Source: Bog-473 sp963726005 (GTDB taxonomy: Bacteria; Actinomycetota; Acidimicrobiia; Acidimicrobiales; RAAP-2). Taken from it: a stretch of 64,000 bases of DNA. Below, piece by piece: positions 8,868-17,717 of this stretch (within the stretch, counting starts at the first letter, position 1; the number at the start of each line of letters is the position of its first letter). The stretch is from the NCBI GenBank assembly GCA_963726005.1, contig CAVSAT010000002.1, positions 682,001-746,000 on the forward strand, in the 5' to 3' direction. The notes under the pieces were generated by a model. That model searched no databases. It was given only the letters and a program-made list of their open reading frames with translations, and had not been told where the DNA came from. Both the position numbers and the translations under genes were made by a program.

Positions 8868-9539
8868 GTGCCCGATCAGTCTGCAGCACCCCGTCCCGAC
8901 GTCACCGACATGTACGCCGTGCACGGCGTCTTCCGTGACACCCTGGGCTCCACGCCGCGACTCGTCGGCGACTGCGCACCCGGCGACGCCGAGCGGGTGG
9001 CACTGATCGTCAACTACTACGAGAACATCCTCTCCTTCCTGGAGTCCCATCACGACGCCGAGGAGCAGCTCGTCTTCCCGCTGCTGCGCCAGCGCTGCCC
9101 GGAGCAGGCCGCGCTCATCGACCGCATGGCCGAACAACACCGCGAGGCCGTGCGGCTGCTCGAAGAGGCGCAGAACGTGCTGCAGGCGTGGCCCACGGGT
9201 GACGCCGCGGCCCAGAGGTCGGCCCAGGACGGCCTCGAAGCGCTGCACGCCCAGCTCGTCGACCATCTCGACCAGGAGGAGGCGAAGGTGCTGCCCCTTG
9301 CCGCCGAGCACCTCTCCGCCGAGGAATGGGGTGCCCTCCCGGGGCACGGCATGGCCAACTTCCACGGGGACAAGATCTGGCTGATCCTCGGCCTTATCCG
9401 GGAGCGGATGAACGAGGAACAGAAGGCGGCGATGCTGGCCCACATGCCACCGCCGGCACTCGACATGTGGACGGGCTTCGGAGAGCAGGCCTTCGCGGAC
9501 TACTCGGCCGAGGTCGTGGTGGAGGTCGGCAGCCGCTGA
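8868..9539 (+). CDS. Hemerythrin HHE domain protein
   Basis: A 223-residue four-helix-bundle protein expected to bind a non-heme di-iron centre and respond to or store oxygen or NO. Likely ligands fall in the expected order: AVHGVF near residue 17, ESHHDAEEQ near 65, EQHREA near 95, DHLDQEEAKV near 138, then GHGMANFHGDK. I choose the GTG at 8868 because AGAGGAGG sits 7-14 bases upstream; a longer frame from 8796 would ignore this site. It is divergent from uppS with a gap of 130 bp. It could be a cytosolic redox sensor or iron-repair protein; no partner domain is present. Confidence 0.85.
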   Translation: MPDQSAAPRPDVTDMYAVHGVFRDTLGSTPRLVGDCAPGDAERVALIVNYYENILSFLESHHDAEEQLVFPLLRQRCPEQAALIDRMAEQHREAVRLLEEAQNVLQAWPTGDAAAQRSAQDGLEALHAQLVDHLDQEEAKVLPLAAEHLSAEEWGALPGHGMANFHGDKIWLILGLIRERMNEEQKAAMLAHMPPPALDMWTGFGEQAFADYSAEVVVEVGSR

Positions 9540-9577
9540 GCCCCGCTGCCCGCGTCCGGTCAGCGCGTGCATTTTCG

Positions 9578-9591
9578 CCGGGGAAACCCGG
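9578..9591 (+). terminator. Short GNRA-loop hairpin after the hemerythrin gene
   Basis: CCGGG-GAAA-CCCGG forms a 5-bp GC stem with a stable GAAA tetraloop about 40 bases past the hemerythrin stop. There is no T tract, so it is only a weak candidate terminator or mRNA 3' end stabiliser. Confidence 0.3.
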
Positions 9592-9707
9592 GCAGCTATG
9601 GACGCAGAGCGACACAGGCCTACCCAGCATCCTGGCGGCCCGCGCAGCCAACGACCAGAACCCTTGTGCTAACACGTGTCCTGCGTGAAGGTGCCGTTGG
9701 GGGTGTT

Positions 9708-12128
9708 TTGAACGTCTCAGCAGTAAGTAGATCTGCCACGGCATCGGACGGCGTCTCCAGACTCCTGCCCTCAGGAGACGAGGCTGGGACCGCGCCCGAG
9801 GACAGGGCATTCAGGCCAGACGTCGAGGGCCTGCGCGCCGTCGCCGTGCTCCTCGTCGTCCTCTACCACGCCGGCGTCGGCCAACTCGGCGGGGGCTACG
9901 TCGGCGTCGACGTGTTCTTCGTCATATCCGGGTTCGTCATCACCGGAGTGCTCCTGCGCGAGCGGGTCACGGCCGGTACGACATCGCTGCTGGGCTTCTA
10001 TGCCCGCCGCAGCCGCCGCATTCTGCCCGCGGCCACACTCGTTCTCGTCTGCACCGTGGTCGCCTCCCACGTGGTGCTCGGTGCGGCGGCAGGGGTGCGG
10101 ACGGCCGACGATGCGAAGTGGGCGGCAGTGTTCTTGGCGAATTTCCACTTCGCCTCCGTCGGGACCAACTACCTGGCCGCCCAGCTGCCTCCGTCACCCC
10201 TCCAGAACTTCTGGACCCTCTCGGTGGAGGAGCAGTTCTATCTCGTATTCCCGACGCTGTTTCTCATGGTGGCGGGTCTTCGCCTCCGTCTGTCGCTGAG
10301 AACCAGGCTGCTCGTCGTTCTCGGAGCGATCAGTGTCTGCTCACTCTCGTGGTCAATCATCCAGACGGCATCGAATCCGAACTCCGCATACTTCTCGCCG
10401 TTCACGCGGGCCTGGGAGCTCGCGCTCGGAGCCATGGTGGCATTGGCGACGCCGAAACTCGCAAGGGTTCCCGCAGCCATCGCCGCGACCGTGACCTGGA
10501 CCGGTCTGGCGGCGATCGTCCTCGCCGCCGTCGTGTTCAACGCGCAGACCGCCTATCCGGGAGCGCTGGTGGCCCTTCCGGTCGGGGGAGCTGCGCTGGT
10601 CATTGCGGGCGGCACGGCGGGGTCCAGGTTCGGTGCAGAGAGCCTGCTCGGCTTGTGGCCGTTCCGCCAACTGGGACGTATCTCGTACTCACTGTATCTG
10701 TGGCACTGGCCAATCTTGATCCTGGCCGCAGAGTCCCAAGGCCAGACGAGTCTCTCGCTGTCGTCCAACCTTGCTTGGCTCCTCGTCGCACTGGGGGCGT
10801 CCATCGTCACCTACTGGCTGGTCGAGAATCCGATCCGGCATTCTGTGTGGTTGCGCCGACGACACGTCGCGAGCATCGGGATGGGAGTGGGACTCATCGC
10901 CACCACGCTGCTCGTGGCGACCCTGGAAACTTCCATCGGCGCCCCAACGACATCGGCGGTCAGTACCGCCCCACCTTCCTCGACGCCCGACCTCGCCCAT
11001 GTCGAACACCTGGTCCGTGCGGCCACGGCGATCACATCGGTCCCAGCCCATGTGCAGCCACCGCTGCAGAGCGTCTCCATGGGCTACCCGCCTCCATCGT
11101 GCGAGCCGGCCACGTACGCGCAAACGTCGATGACCCCGTGCCTCCTCGGGGATCCCCACGGCGCTCGGACCATGGTGCTCTACGGAGACTCACATTCGGC
11201 CATGTGGTTCCAAAACATTGATGCCGTTGCCAAAGCCGCCCATTGGAAGCTGTGGTATATAGGAAAGTCGGCCTGTCCAGCCGAACTACTGCCCACAATG
11301 AACCCCCCGGGATTCGGGCCGCTCTACGGCTCGTATCGCCAGTGCAACCAATGGCACACGGTTGCCATCGCGAAGATAAACCGGCTCCGGCCCGACTTGG
11401 TCATCGTGAGCCAGGAGCTCGAGGCCGCACCCGGGAACGTCTACTACACCAGCAACCAATGGCGGGCGGGCCTTGCCGACTTCTTTTCGTCCATCACCGT
11501 ACCCAACGTGCACTTCGACGTCATCGGCAACATTCCCACAATCTCCCACGACCCGCCGCTCTGTCTGGACGCTCATCCCGATGATGTACCCGCTTGCTCG
11601 GCGCCAAGGGCAAAAGCGATCAACAGCTACAACCAGGCGGAGGCTGAGGCGGTCAACTCGGTCGGCGGCCGTTATGTCGACGTGACTCCATGGTTCTGCT
11701 CTGCCACCTGCACGGCCGTCATCGGGGACTACCAGGTTTACTACGACGGGTATCACGTGACAGGCCCTTACGCCGCGACCCTTGAACGCGTGATGGGCGA
11801 TGCCCTGCAACTGCCCCCCAGCACTCAACTGAGCTGGCACTTCTGGAACCATGTTCTCGTGCCTGTGGGAGGAGCTGCCCTGAGAGGCACCACGCTCCTC
11901 GTCGCGAAAACAGGGTTTAGTGTCGGTGTCCACGTCCAGTTCGTCCTGACAGGCAACGGCTACGACCAGACCGTTGTCGCCACCGCCCGACCGACCTTCT
12001 TTGGTTGGAATGCCCAATGGAACACCACGAGTGTGCCAAACGGCACCTACATCCTGAGGAGCCGGGCGTACACCTCGAACAAAGGGTCCGGTCTCAGCGC
12101 GGGCGTTGCCGTCCGGGTGACGAACTGA
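9708..12128 (+). CDS. Acyltransferase-3/SGNH fusion with a C-terminal beta-sandwich-like domain (OafA type)
   Basis: An 806-residue membrane enzyme expected to O-acetylate a surface glycan. The N-terminal acyltransferase-3 domain has FRPDVEGLRAVAVLLVVLYH, DVFFVISGFVIT, LSVEEQFYLVFP and YSLYLWHWPILI over about ten helices. The extracytoplasmic SGNH domain follows, with LYGDSHSAMWF near residue 488 and a C-terminal block ending YYDGYHVTGPYA that supplies the Asp/His pair. The last 95 residues form a separate domain with the pattern GWNAQWNTTSVPNGTYILRS, seen again in two membrane proteins near 50 and 54 kb. The start is uncertain: I use the TTG at 9708, after GGGGGTG. The frame is open from 9567. 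Confidence 0.88.
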   Translation: MNVSAVSRSATASDGVSRLLPSGDEAGTAPEDRAFRPDVEGLRAVAVLLVVLYHAGVGQLGGGYVGVDVFFVISGFVITGVLLRERVTAGTTSLLGFYARRSRRILPAATLVLVCTVVASHVVLGAAAGVRTADDAKWAAVFLANFHFASVGTNYLAAQLPPSPLQNFWTLSVEEQFYLVFPTLFLMVAGLRLRLSLRTRLLVVLGAISVCSLSWSIIQTASNPNSAYFSPFTRAWELALGAMVALATPKLARVPAAIAATVTWTGLAAIVLAAVVFNAQTAYPGALVALPVGGAALVIAGGTAGSRFGAESLLGLWPFRQLGRISYSLYLWHWPILILAAESQGQTSLSLSSNLAWLLVALGASIVTYWLVENPIRHSVWLRRRHVASIGMGVGLIATTLLVATLETSIGAPTTSAVSTAPPSSTPDLAHVEHLVRAATAITSVPAHVQPPLQSVSMGYPPPSCEPATYAQTSMTPCLLGDPHGARTMVLYGDSHSAMWFQNIDAVAKAAHWKLWYIGKSACPAELLPTMNPPGFGPLYGSYRQCNQWHTVAIAKINRLRPDLVIVSQELEAAPGNVYYTSNQWRAGLADFFSSITVPNVHFDVIGNIPTISHDPPLCLDAHPDDVPACSAPRAKAINSYNQAEAEAVNSVGGRYVDVTPWFCSATCTAVIGDYQVYYDGYHVTGPYAATLERVMGDALQLPPSTQLSWHFWNHVLVPVGGAALRGTTLLVAKTGFSVGVHVQFVLTGNGYDQTVVATARPTFFGWNAQWNTTSVPNGTYILRSRAYTSNKGSGLSAGVAVRVTN

Positions 12129-12484
12129 AGGGCAGCGCGATCGTGACCAGCGTTCGTAGTCCGTACGCGCCAAGACACCCGCCAGCTGCGCTGACCGCCG
12201 GTTTCCTCTGGTTGGGCGACCAATGTGGTCATCGCTTCTCTCTAAGATCCGCTGATCTCGGCGCTCCAGTAAACCCATCCCTAAACTGAGCGACTTGGCA
12301 CCCCCATCCGCAATGCGGTACGACGGCGGAACCTCATCGCAACAATGCCGGCGTACGAGGGTGACCTTCAGGGCGTCGTCAATGCCTGCCCTACGGCTCA
12401 ATCAGAAATCACCCAAGCTGAAGGAGATCAGGCAAAGATGAACTCAGCGTCGGCATTGGTGCACGCCGACCATGAGCAGCAGTG
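12129..12484. other. Intergenic stretch of about 356 bp
   Basis: Lies between two plus-strand surface-glycan genes. It is less GC-rich than its flanks. I find no coding signal on either strand, no hairpin with a T tract and no convincing promoter. It may carry the promoter for the gene at 12485. Confidence 0.4.
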
Positions 12485-14104
12485 ATGCACCTTCATAGTG
12501 ATGTCCAAATTGAGAAGGAGCCGAGAGGCTCGCTCGATCACGCTACGCCCCACCGTCTTCAGCCGACCGGATGGCCCCGGGTCTGGGCGCTGCTCTCACT
12601 CCTCACGCTGATCGTCATCACGGCGATCGGTGCGGTCATACGGTACAACGGCTTCACCAGCTACGGCGTGTGGCGTGACGACGCCTGGGCCGTCCTGTCG
12701 TCCCGGGTGGGCATCGGTACTGCCTGGCACATGTGGGTCACCGCTCCCGGCTTCTACTTCATCGAGCGCACCCTCTTGGTGCTCGGGCCCTCTGGAACGT
12801 GGTGGGCACAGCTCCTCCCCTTCGTCGCTGGTGTCGCCTGCATCCCGGCTATCTACGCCTTGGCTCGCTACTTCGGGTTCAGTCGTGGGGTCGGACTCAT
12901 TCTGGGCGTGCTCGTCGCGGCCAGCCCGGTGTGCGCGACCTACTCCACTCGGGTGAAGGAGTACCCCGTCGACTTTCTGACCGCCTGCCTTCTCATCGCT
13001 CTGGCCGAGAGGGCTAGGCGAAGACGAAATCCACCTCTTCTCGCGCTCGGTCTTACTTCCGTCGTCGCTTTTCTCGTTTCGGCCTCTCTGGCACCCGCGA
13101 TCGTCGCCCTCTGGCTGGCTCTGGGTGTCTCCTGGTTTCGCTCCGGCGCGCTGGACCGGCGCGTGATACTGGCTGCGACGGCGACTGCCGCCGGTTGCGC
13201 CGTTGTGGCGGCCGTCTTCTACACCCACCTCTCGCCGCAGGTGACGCATTTCTGGGACCTCGAAGGCACCTTCATCGCCCACACCTCGCTCGACAGTTTC
13301 TTCCTCACTGTCAACTCCTCTGCGTGGAACCTCCTGTTGGGCCTCTTCGGGTTCGTCCAACTCGACGCGGCGGGTCGCCTCCTGGTCGTCTTGGGATCGC
13401 TGGTCCTTTCGGCCGTCGGCGTGTACCGAAACCAGCCGATGTACGGTCCCGCACTGATCGTGGTCGGCGGCTTCGCGGCCAGCGCCGCCCACGTGGCCCC
13501 GTTGGGCAGTGGTCGGGCCGACGAATACCTTTACCCCGCGATCCTTCTCGTCTTGACGGCTGGCGCATTCCGCGTTGTCGCGCTTATCGGTCGCCGCCTG
13601 AGCGCAGCCCCGCGGGCCTTCACTTTCGCGTCGGCGTCCGTGGTCGCCGTGGCCGCGGTGGTTCTGGCCGGAGCACTTCTCTACCATGAGAACGCCAACG
13701 CTCCCGTGTATCCTGCTGAGGACGTAACGGGACTTGCCACGGCTCTGGACCATCACATACAGCCGGGTGATGCCATCTTCGTCAGCGAGCAGATGCGGTA
13801 CCCGTGGTCGCTGTATGAGGATCGGCCACCCCACATTGAATTCGGACCGAATTGGGCGACCGACTTCACCGTGGTGAGCACGCAGCCCGGCGTCTTCATC
13901 GTCCCGTCGGAGCTCTACGAGCGAGGCTCCCAGCCCGCGGTCTGGGCGCAGATGATGCGCCGCTACCGCCGCCTTTGGTATGTCAACTTTTACGTGGGTG
14001 GTTTCGGTAGTCCCAGCTACGCAGGTCTTTTGGCCGACGGATGGCACCCGGTCAGCTCCATCACGGCCACCGGGTGCGCGGCCATCCTGCTCGAGCGCTC
14101 GTGA
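12485..14104 (+). CDS. Polytopic membrane protein, GT-C glycosyltransferase-like
   Basis: A 539-residue protein with about 10-11 hydrophobic helices followed by a 130-residue extracytoplasmic C-terminal part. After the first helix the loop contains YGVWRDDAWAVLSSR. Acidic pairs here are typical of GT-C glycosyltransferases that use polyprenyl-phosphate sugars (PMT/ArnT class), and PVCATYSTRVKEYPVDF in the next loop also fits. The donor and acceptor cannot be named. The ATG at 12485 follows a GTG at 12482 and neither has a strong ribosome site. The acyltransferase gene upstream suggests a joint role in a surface glycan. A hairpin follows its stop. Confidence 0.7.
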   Translation: MHLHSDVQIEKEPRGSLDHATPHRLQPTGWPRVWALLSLLTLIVITAIGAVIRYNGFTSYGVWRDDAWAVLSSRVGIGTAWHMWVTAPGFYFIERTLLVLGPSGTWWAQLLPFVAGVACIPAIYALARYFGFSRGVGLILGVLVAASPVCATYSTRVKEYPVDFLTACLLIALAERARRRRNPPLLALGLTSVVAFLVSASLAPAIVALWLALGVSWFRSGALDRRVILAATATAAGCAVVAAVFYTHLSPQVTHFWDLEGTFIAHTSLDSFFLTVNSSAWNLLLGLFGFVQLDAAGRLLVVLGSLVLSAVGVYRNQPMYGPALIVVGGFAASAAHVAPLGSGRADEYLYPAILLVLTAGAFRVVALIGRRLSAAPRAFTFASASVVAVAAVVLAGALLYHENANAPVYPAEDVTGLATALDHHIQPGDAIFVSEQMRYPWSLYEDRPPHIEFGPNWATDFTVVSTQPGVFIVPSELYERGSQPAVWAQMMRRYRRLWYVNFYVGGFGSPSYAGLLADGWHPVSSITATGCAAILLERS

Positions 14105-14108
14105 GCGT

Positions 14109-14130
14109 CCGCGGGTGTCGTCACCCGCGG
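14109..14130 (+). terminator. Perfect 9-bp hairpin
   Basis: CCGCGGGTG-TCGT-CACCCGCGG is a perfect inverted repeat starting 5 bases after the stop of the membrane protein gene and ending just before dinG. No T tract follows, as is common for GC-rich actinobacterial terminators. Confidence 0.55.
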
Positions 14131-14143
14131 GCATGATCAGGGG

Positions 14144-16267
14144 ATGGAGGACGACGGAATCGACGGCGACGAGGACTTCGACGACCTCGACGTCTCCGGT
14201 CCCACCGCAGCGGCGACGGACGCCCGTCAGGCCGGCGACGACGCCGTCGACGGGCTGGACAAGATCACGGCGCAGATGTCGGGGGGCGAGCACCGCCCCG
14301 AGCAGCAGGAGATGTGCCGCGCCGTGGCCGAGGCGCTGGTCACCCGAAGGCACCTCGTCGTCCAGGCGGGCACCGGGACGGGCAAGTCACTGGCCTATCT
14401 CGTCCCCGCCGCCCTCAGCGGCCGAAAGGTCGTCGTGGCCACCGCCACCAAGGCGCTGCAGGACCAGCTGGCCGAGAAGGACCTCCCGCTGGTCGAGGCG
14501 GGACTCGGGCTGCCCGTCCCGCTGGACTTCGCCGTCCTGAAGGGGCGGAGCAATTACCTCTGCCGCCAGCGGGTGGCCGAGGTCGGCTCGGGTGGGATCC
14601 AACCCGAGTTGGGCGACCCGGGATCGGGGCGGGCGGACGAAGCCGAAGCGGGTGCAGGCGTGGGTGCTGATATGGGTGCTGATGTGGAGCGCCCCGACGC
14701 CACCGCGGCGGCACCCGAGGGTCTGGTCGAAGAGGTGCGCCGCCTGGTGGCGTGGTCGCAGACGTCGGCCAGCGGGGACCGGGCCGACCTGAGCTTCGAG
14801 CCCTCGGACCGCGCCTGGAACATGGTCAGCGTCGGCCCGCGGGAGTGCCCCGGCGCCTTCAACTGCCCCTCGGGCGGACGCTGCTTCGCCGAGGCCGCCC
14901 GCGACCGTGCCGCGTCCGCGGACGTCGTGGTCGTGAACACCCACCTCTACGGCGCCCACCTGGCCAGCGGCGGGGCGGTGCTGCCCGAGCACGACGTCGT
15001 CGTCTTCGACGAGGCGCACGAGCTCGAGGAGGTCATGACGTCGAGCCTCGGGGTCGAGGTGACACCGGGCCGATTCCGCGCCATCGTCACCGCGGCCCGG
15101 TCGCTGGTCGACGAACGCGACCGGGAGCTGCTGGACTCGCTCGCCACGGTGGGCGACCAGCTGGGCACCCTCTTGAGTGACCGGGTCGGGACGCGCGTCC
15201 TGCACGACGAGGCCCGGCCACCCGTCGACGACCGCGAGCTGGCCGAGCTGCTCGACCGGGCGGCCGAGGTCAGCCGGCGCGTCATCGACGCGCTGCGGCG
15301 CACCGGGGGCCAGCGCAGCTTCCTCGCCGACGACGGCGACGCGGCCGACCCCGACCGCTCGAGCCGCAAGACCCGCACCCTGCAGGCCGTCGCGCACCTG
15401 GCGGAGGACCTGCACCGGCTGGTGTCGCGCACGGACGGCGAGGTGGCCTGGGTCGACGGCACCCGGCGCAGCGTCCGGCTGCGCCTCTCCCCCATCGACG
15501 TCGGACCCGTGCTGGCGGGGATGCTCTGGGGCGAGGTGACGTCCGTGCTGACGAGCGCCACGATCCCACCGCGGATCGTGGAGCGGGTCGGCCTCGAGCC
15601 CTACCCGAGCGAGGAGCTCAATGTCGGCAGCCCCTTCGACTACCGCTCGCACGCGCTGCTCTACGTCGCCCGCCACCTGCCTGACCGCAGGGCGCCGGGA
15701 GCGGAGGAGGCGCTGCACGAGGAGCTGGCCCAGCTGCTGGACGCGGCCGGGGGGCGCACCCTGGCGCTGTTCACCAGCCGGCGTGCCACCGAGGCCGCCG
15801 CGGCGGCGCTGGCGCCCGAGTTGCCCTACACGCTCCTCCTGCAGGGCGACCTGCCCAAGGGCAGGCTGCTCGAGGAGTTCGCGCGGGACGAGACCTCCTG
15901 TCTCTTCGCCACCCTCGGCTTCTGGCAAGGGGTGGACATCCCGGGCCGTGCGCTGTCACTGGTGACCATCGATCGCCTCCCCTTCCCGCGGCCGGACGAT
16001 CCCCTGCTTCAAGCGCGGCGGGACCGGGCGGGAGGGCGCGCCTTCTCCGTCGTCGACCTCCCCCGGGCCGCCACGATGCTGGCGCAGGGGTCGGGGCGCC
16101 TGATCCGCAACGCGGAGGACCGGGGCGTCGTCGCCGTGCTCGATCCCCGCCTCGCCACCGCGTCGTATCGCGGCGTCCTGCTGGCGATGCTGCCGCCCAT
16201 GCGCCGCAGCGTGGACATGTCCGAGGTCGAGACCTTCCTGCGGCGGGCGCTCGAGGAAGGCGGCTGA
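14144..16267 (+). CDS. dinG: DinG-family ATP-dependent DNA helicase with Fe-S cluster
   Basis: A 707-residue superfamily 2 (XPD-like) 5'-3' helicase for unwinding damaged or forked DNA. An acidic 45-residue leader precedes Walker A VVQAGTGTGKSLAYLVPAA. Four cysteines fit the Fe-S domain: NYLCRQR near residue 140, then ECPGAFNCPSGGRC around 238-250. The Walker B/DEAH box is VVFDEAHELEE, followed by the C-terminal helicase block ATLGFWQGVDIPG and the motif VI-like QGSGRLIRN. Length and order are normal. It stands alone between a hairpin and a convergent regulator gene. Confidence 0.92.
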   Translation: MEDDGIDGDEDFDDLDVSGPTAAATDARQAGDDAVDGLDKITAQMSGGEHRPEQQEMCRAVAEALVTRRHLVVQAGTGTGKSLAYLVPAALSGRKVVVATATKALQDQLAEKDLPLVEAGLGLPVPLDFAVLKGRSNYLCRQRVAEVGSGGIQPELGDPGSGRADEAEAGAGVGADMGADVERPDATAAAPEGLVEEVRRLVAWSQTSASGDRADLSFEPSDRAWNMVSVGPRECPGAFNCPSGGRCFAEAARDRAASADVVVVNTHLYGAHLASGGAVLPEHDVVVFDEAHELEEVMTSSLGVEVTPGRFRAIVTAARSLVDERDRELLDSLATVGDQLGTLLSDRVGTRVLHDEARPPVDDRELAELLDRAAEVSRRVIDALRRTGGQRSFLADDGDAADPDRSSRKTRTLQAVAHLAEDLHRLVSRTDGEVAWVDGTRRSVRLRLSPIDVGPVLAGMLWGEVTSVLTSATIPPRIVERVGLEPYPSEELNVGSPFDYRSHALLYVARHLPDRRAPGAEEALHEELAQLLDAAGGRTLALFTSRRATEAAAAALAPELPYTLLLQGDLPKGRLLEEFARDETSCLFATLGFWQGVDIPGRALSLVTIDRLPFPRPDDPLLQARRDRAGGRAFSVVDLPRAATMLAQGSGRLIRNAEDRGVVAVLDPRLATASYRGVLLAMLPPMRRSVDMSEVETFLRRALEEGG

Positions 16268-16295
16268 GCGGCCGCTGAACGACGGCTCGACCCGG

Positions 16296-16703
16296 CTATT
16301 CGGCCAAGCCGGTGAAGTCGAAGGAGAGCTTGCCGTCCGCAGTGCGCGTGCCGGGGGTGGCGACGCGGGCGACCCAACGGCCCGGCACCCGGCGCAGCTG
16401 GTCCCGGTTGAGGGCGTAGGCCCGCTCGTTGGGGCGCACGTCGCAGACGACGAGACCCGCCTCGGTGAGCACCCGGAGGTGGCGCGAGATGCCCTGCCAG
16501 GTGACGTCGAAGCGTCGGGCGATGTCGTGAGAACTCAGGTACCCGCCCCAGTCGTGGAGGACGCCGAGGATGCCGCGGCGGGTCTCATTGGCGAGGGCCT
16601 TGAAGGCGAGGTCGAGGGTCGTGGGGTCGGCCACGGCCTTGAGGTGCGGCGGGTCGGTTCGGGCCACCGAGGCCTCGGTCCGGCGGGTGCGCGTGGCGGT
16701 CAT
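16296..16703 (-). CDS. ArsR-family winged-helix regulator
   Basis: A 135-residue DNA-binding protein. The segment DLAFKALANETRRGILGVLH opens the ArsR fold and SSHDIARRFDVTWQGISRHL is the helix-turn-helix. No metal-binding cysteine motif of the ArsR/SmtB sensors is visible, so it may sense something else or act through protein contacts. I start at the ATG at 16703 (MTATRTRR). It is convergent with dinG and lies about 78 bp after the end of era, on the same strand. Its target is unknown. Confidence 0.82.
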   Translation of the reverse strand: MTATRTRRTEASVARTDPPHLKAVADPTTLDLAFKALANETRRGILGVLHDWGGYLSSHDIARRFDVTWQGISRHLRVLTEAGLVVCDVRPNERAYALNRDQLRRVPGRWVARVATPGTRTADGKLSFDFTGLAE

Positions 16704-16781
16704 TCCCAGAACTGTAAGCACAACCGTTGAGAGTGGGCGAGCATTCGACCCGGCCGCCCGAGAGGCCAGCCGGCCAGTTGC

Positions 16782-17711
16782 TCAGTAGCCGAGGCGGTCC
16801 AGCATCTCGGCGCGGTTCTGCCAGCGCCGCTCGACGGTCACATGGAGATCGATGTACGTGCCCTCGGGGAGCGACTCGCGCACCGCCGTCCCGACCGCCT
16901 TGAGGACTTCGCCGCCCCGGCCGATGACGATGGCCTTCTGGGAGTCGCGCTCGACGATGATCTCGACGCGGATGAACGGCCCCTCCCACTCGGTCACGCG
17001 GCACGTGATGGCGTGGGGCAGCTCGTCACGCGTCTTGGCCAACAGCTGCTCACGGACGAGCTCGGCCACCCAGAGCGCCTCGGGGGTGTCGGTGACGACG
17101 TCAGGCGGGAAGAAGGGTGGGCCCTCCGGCAGCCGGGCGATCAGGTGGGCTCTGAGCGCGTCGACGCCCCCACCCGTGCGCGCCGACACCGGGAAGTACT
17201 CGGCCGTCGGGAGGTCGGCCAGCGCGTCGACCGCCGCCTTCGCGCCGGTCAGGCGTTCGAGCACCTGGGCGTGGGACGCGCGGTCGACCTTGTTGACGGC
17301 GACGATGAGTCCCGGGACGTCCTGCCCGTCGTCGACAGGGGTGGTGCCGGCCTCGGCGGCGCCGGCCCGCTGGACCTGGCGCACGGCGCGTTCGAGCACC
17401 GTCCGGTCCCCCGGGCCGATGGCCGCCGTGGCGTCGACGACCGCCATGATCACGTCGACGTCTCGCAGCGCATCCGTGGCGGTCTCGTTGAGGCGGGTCC
17501 CGAGCGTGCTGCGGGGACGATGGATCCCGGGCGTGTCAACGAAGACGACTTGCGCGTCGGCGTCCTCGTCGTGGAGTACGCCCAGGATGCGGTGCCGTGT
17601 CGTGTTGGGCCGTGAGGACGTGATCGCGACCTTCGTCCCCACCATCTGGTTCACCAGGGTCGACTTGCCCACGTTGGGGCGGCCGACCACCGCCACGAAG
17701 CCCGAGCGCAC
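16782..17711 (-). CDS. era: GTPase Era
   Basis: A ribosome-associated GTPase needed for 16S rRNA maturation and 30S assembly. The 309 residues start at a GTG with SGFVAVVGRPNVGKST (G1). Then come VFVDTPGIHRP (G3), VAVNKVDRA (G4, shifted later by an inserted loop rich in Gly/Ala) and a C-terminal KH domain with IGRGGEVLKAVG. It is the last gene of the hrcA-to-era run, 6 bp after corC. The insertion before G4 (about residues 125-140) is longer than in typical Era. Confidence 0.95.
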   Translation of the reverse strand: MRSGFVAVVGRPNVGKSTLVNQMVGTKVAITSSRPNTTRHRILGVLHDEDADAQVVFVDTPGIHRPRSTLGTRLNETATDALRDVDVIMAVVDATAAIGPGDRTVLERAVRQVQRAGAAEAGTTPVDDGQDVPGLIVAVNKVDRASHAQVLERLTGAKAAVDALADLPTAEYFPVSARTGGGVDALRAHLIARLPEGPPFFPPDVVTDTPEALWVAELVREQLLAKTRDELPHAITCRVTEWEGPFIRVEIIVERDSQKAIVIGRGGEVLKAVGTAVRESLPEGTYIDLHVTVERRWQNRAEMLDRLGY

Positions 17712-17717
17712 CGGGCC

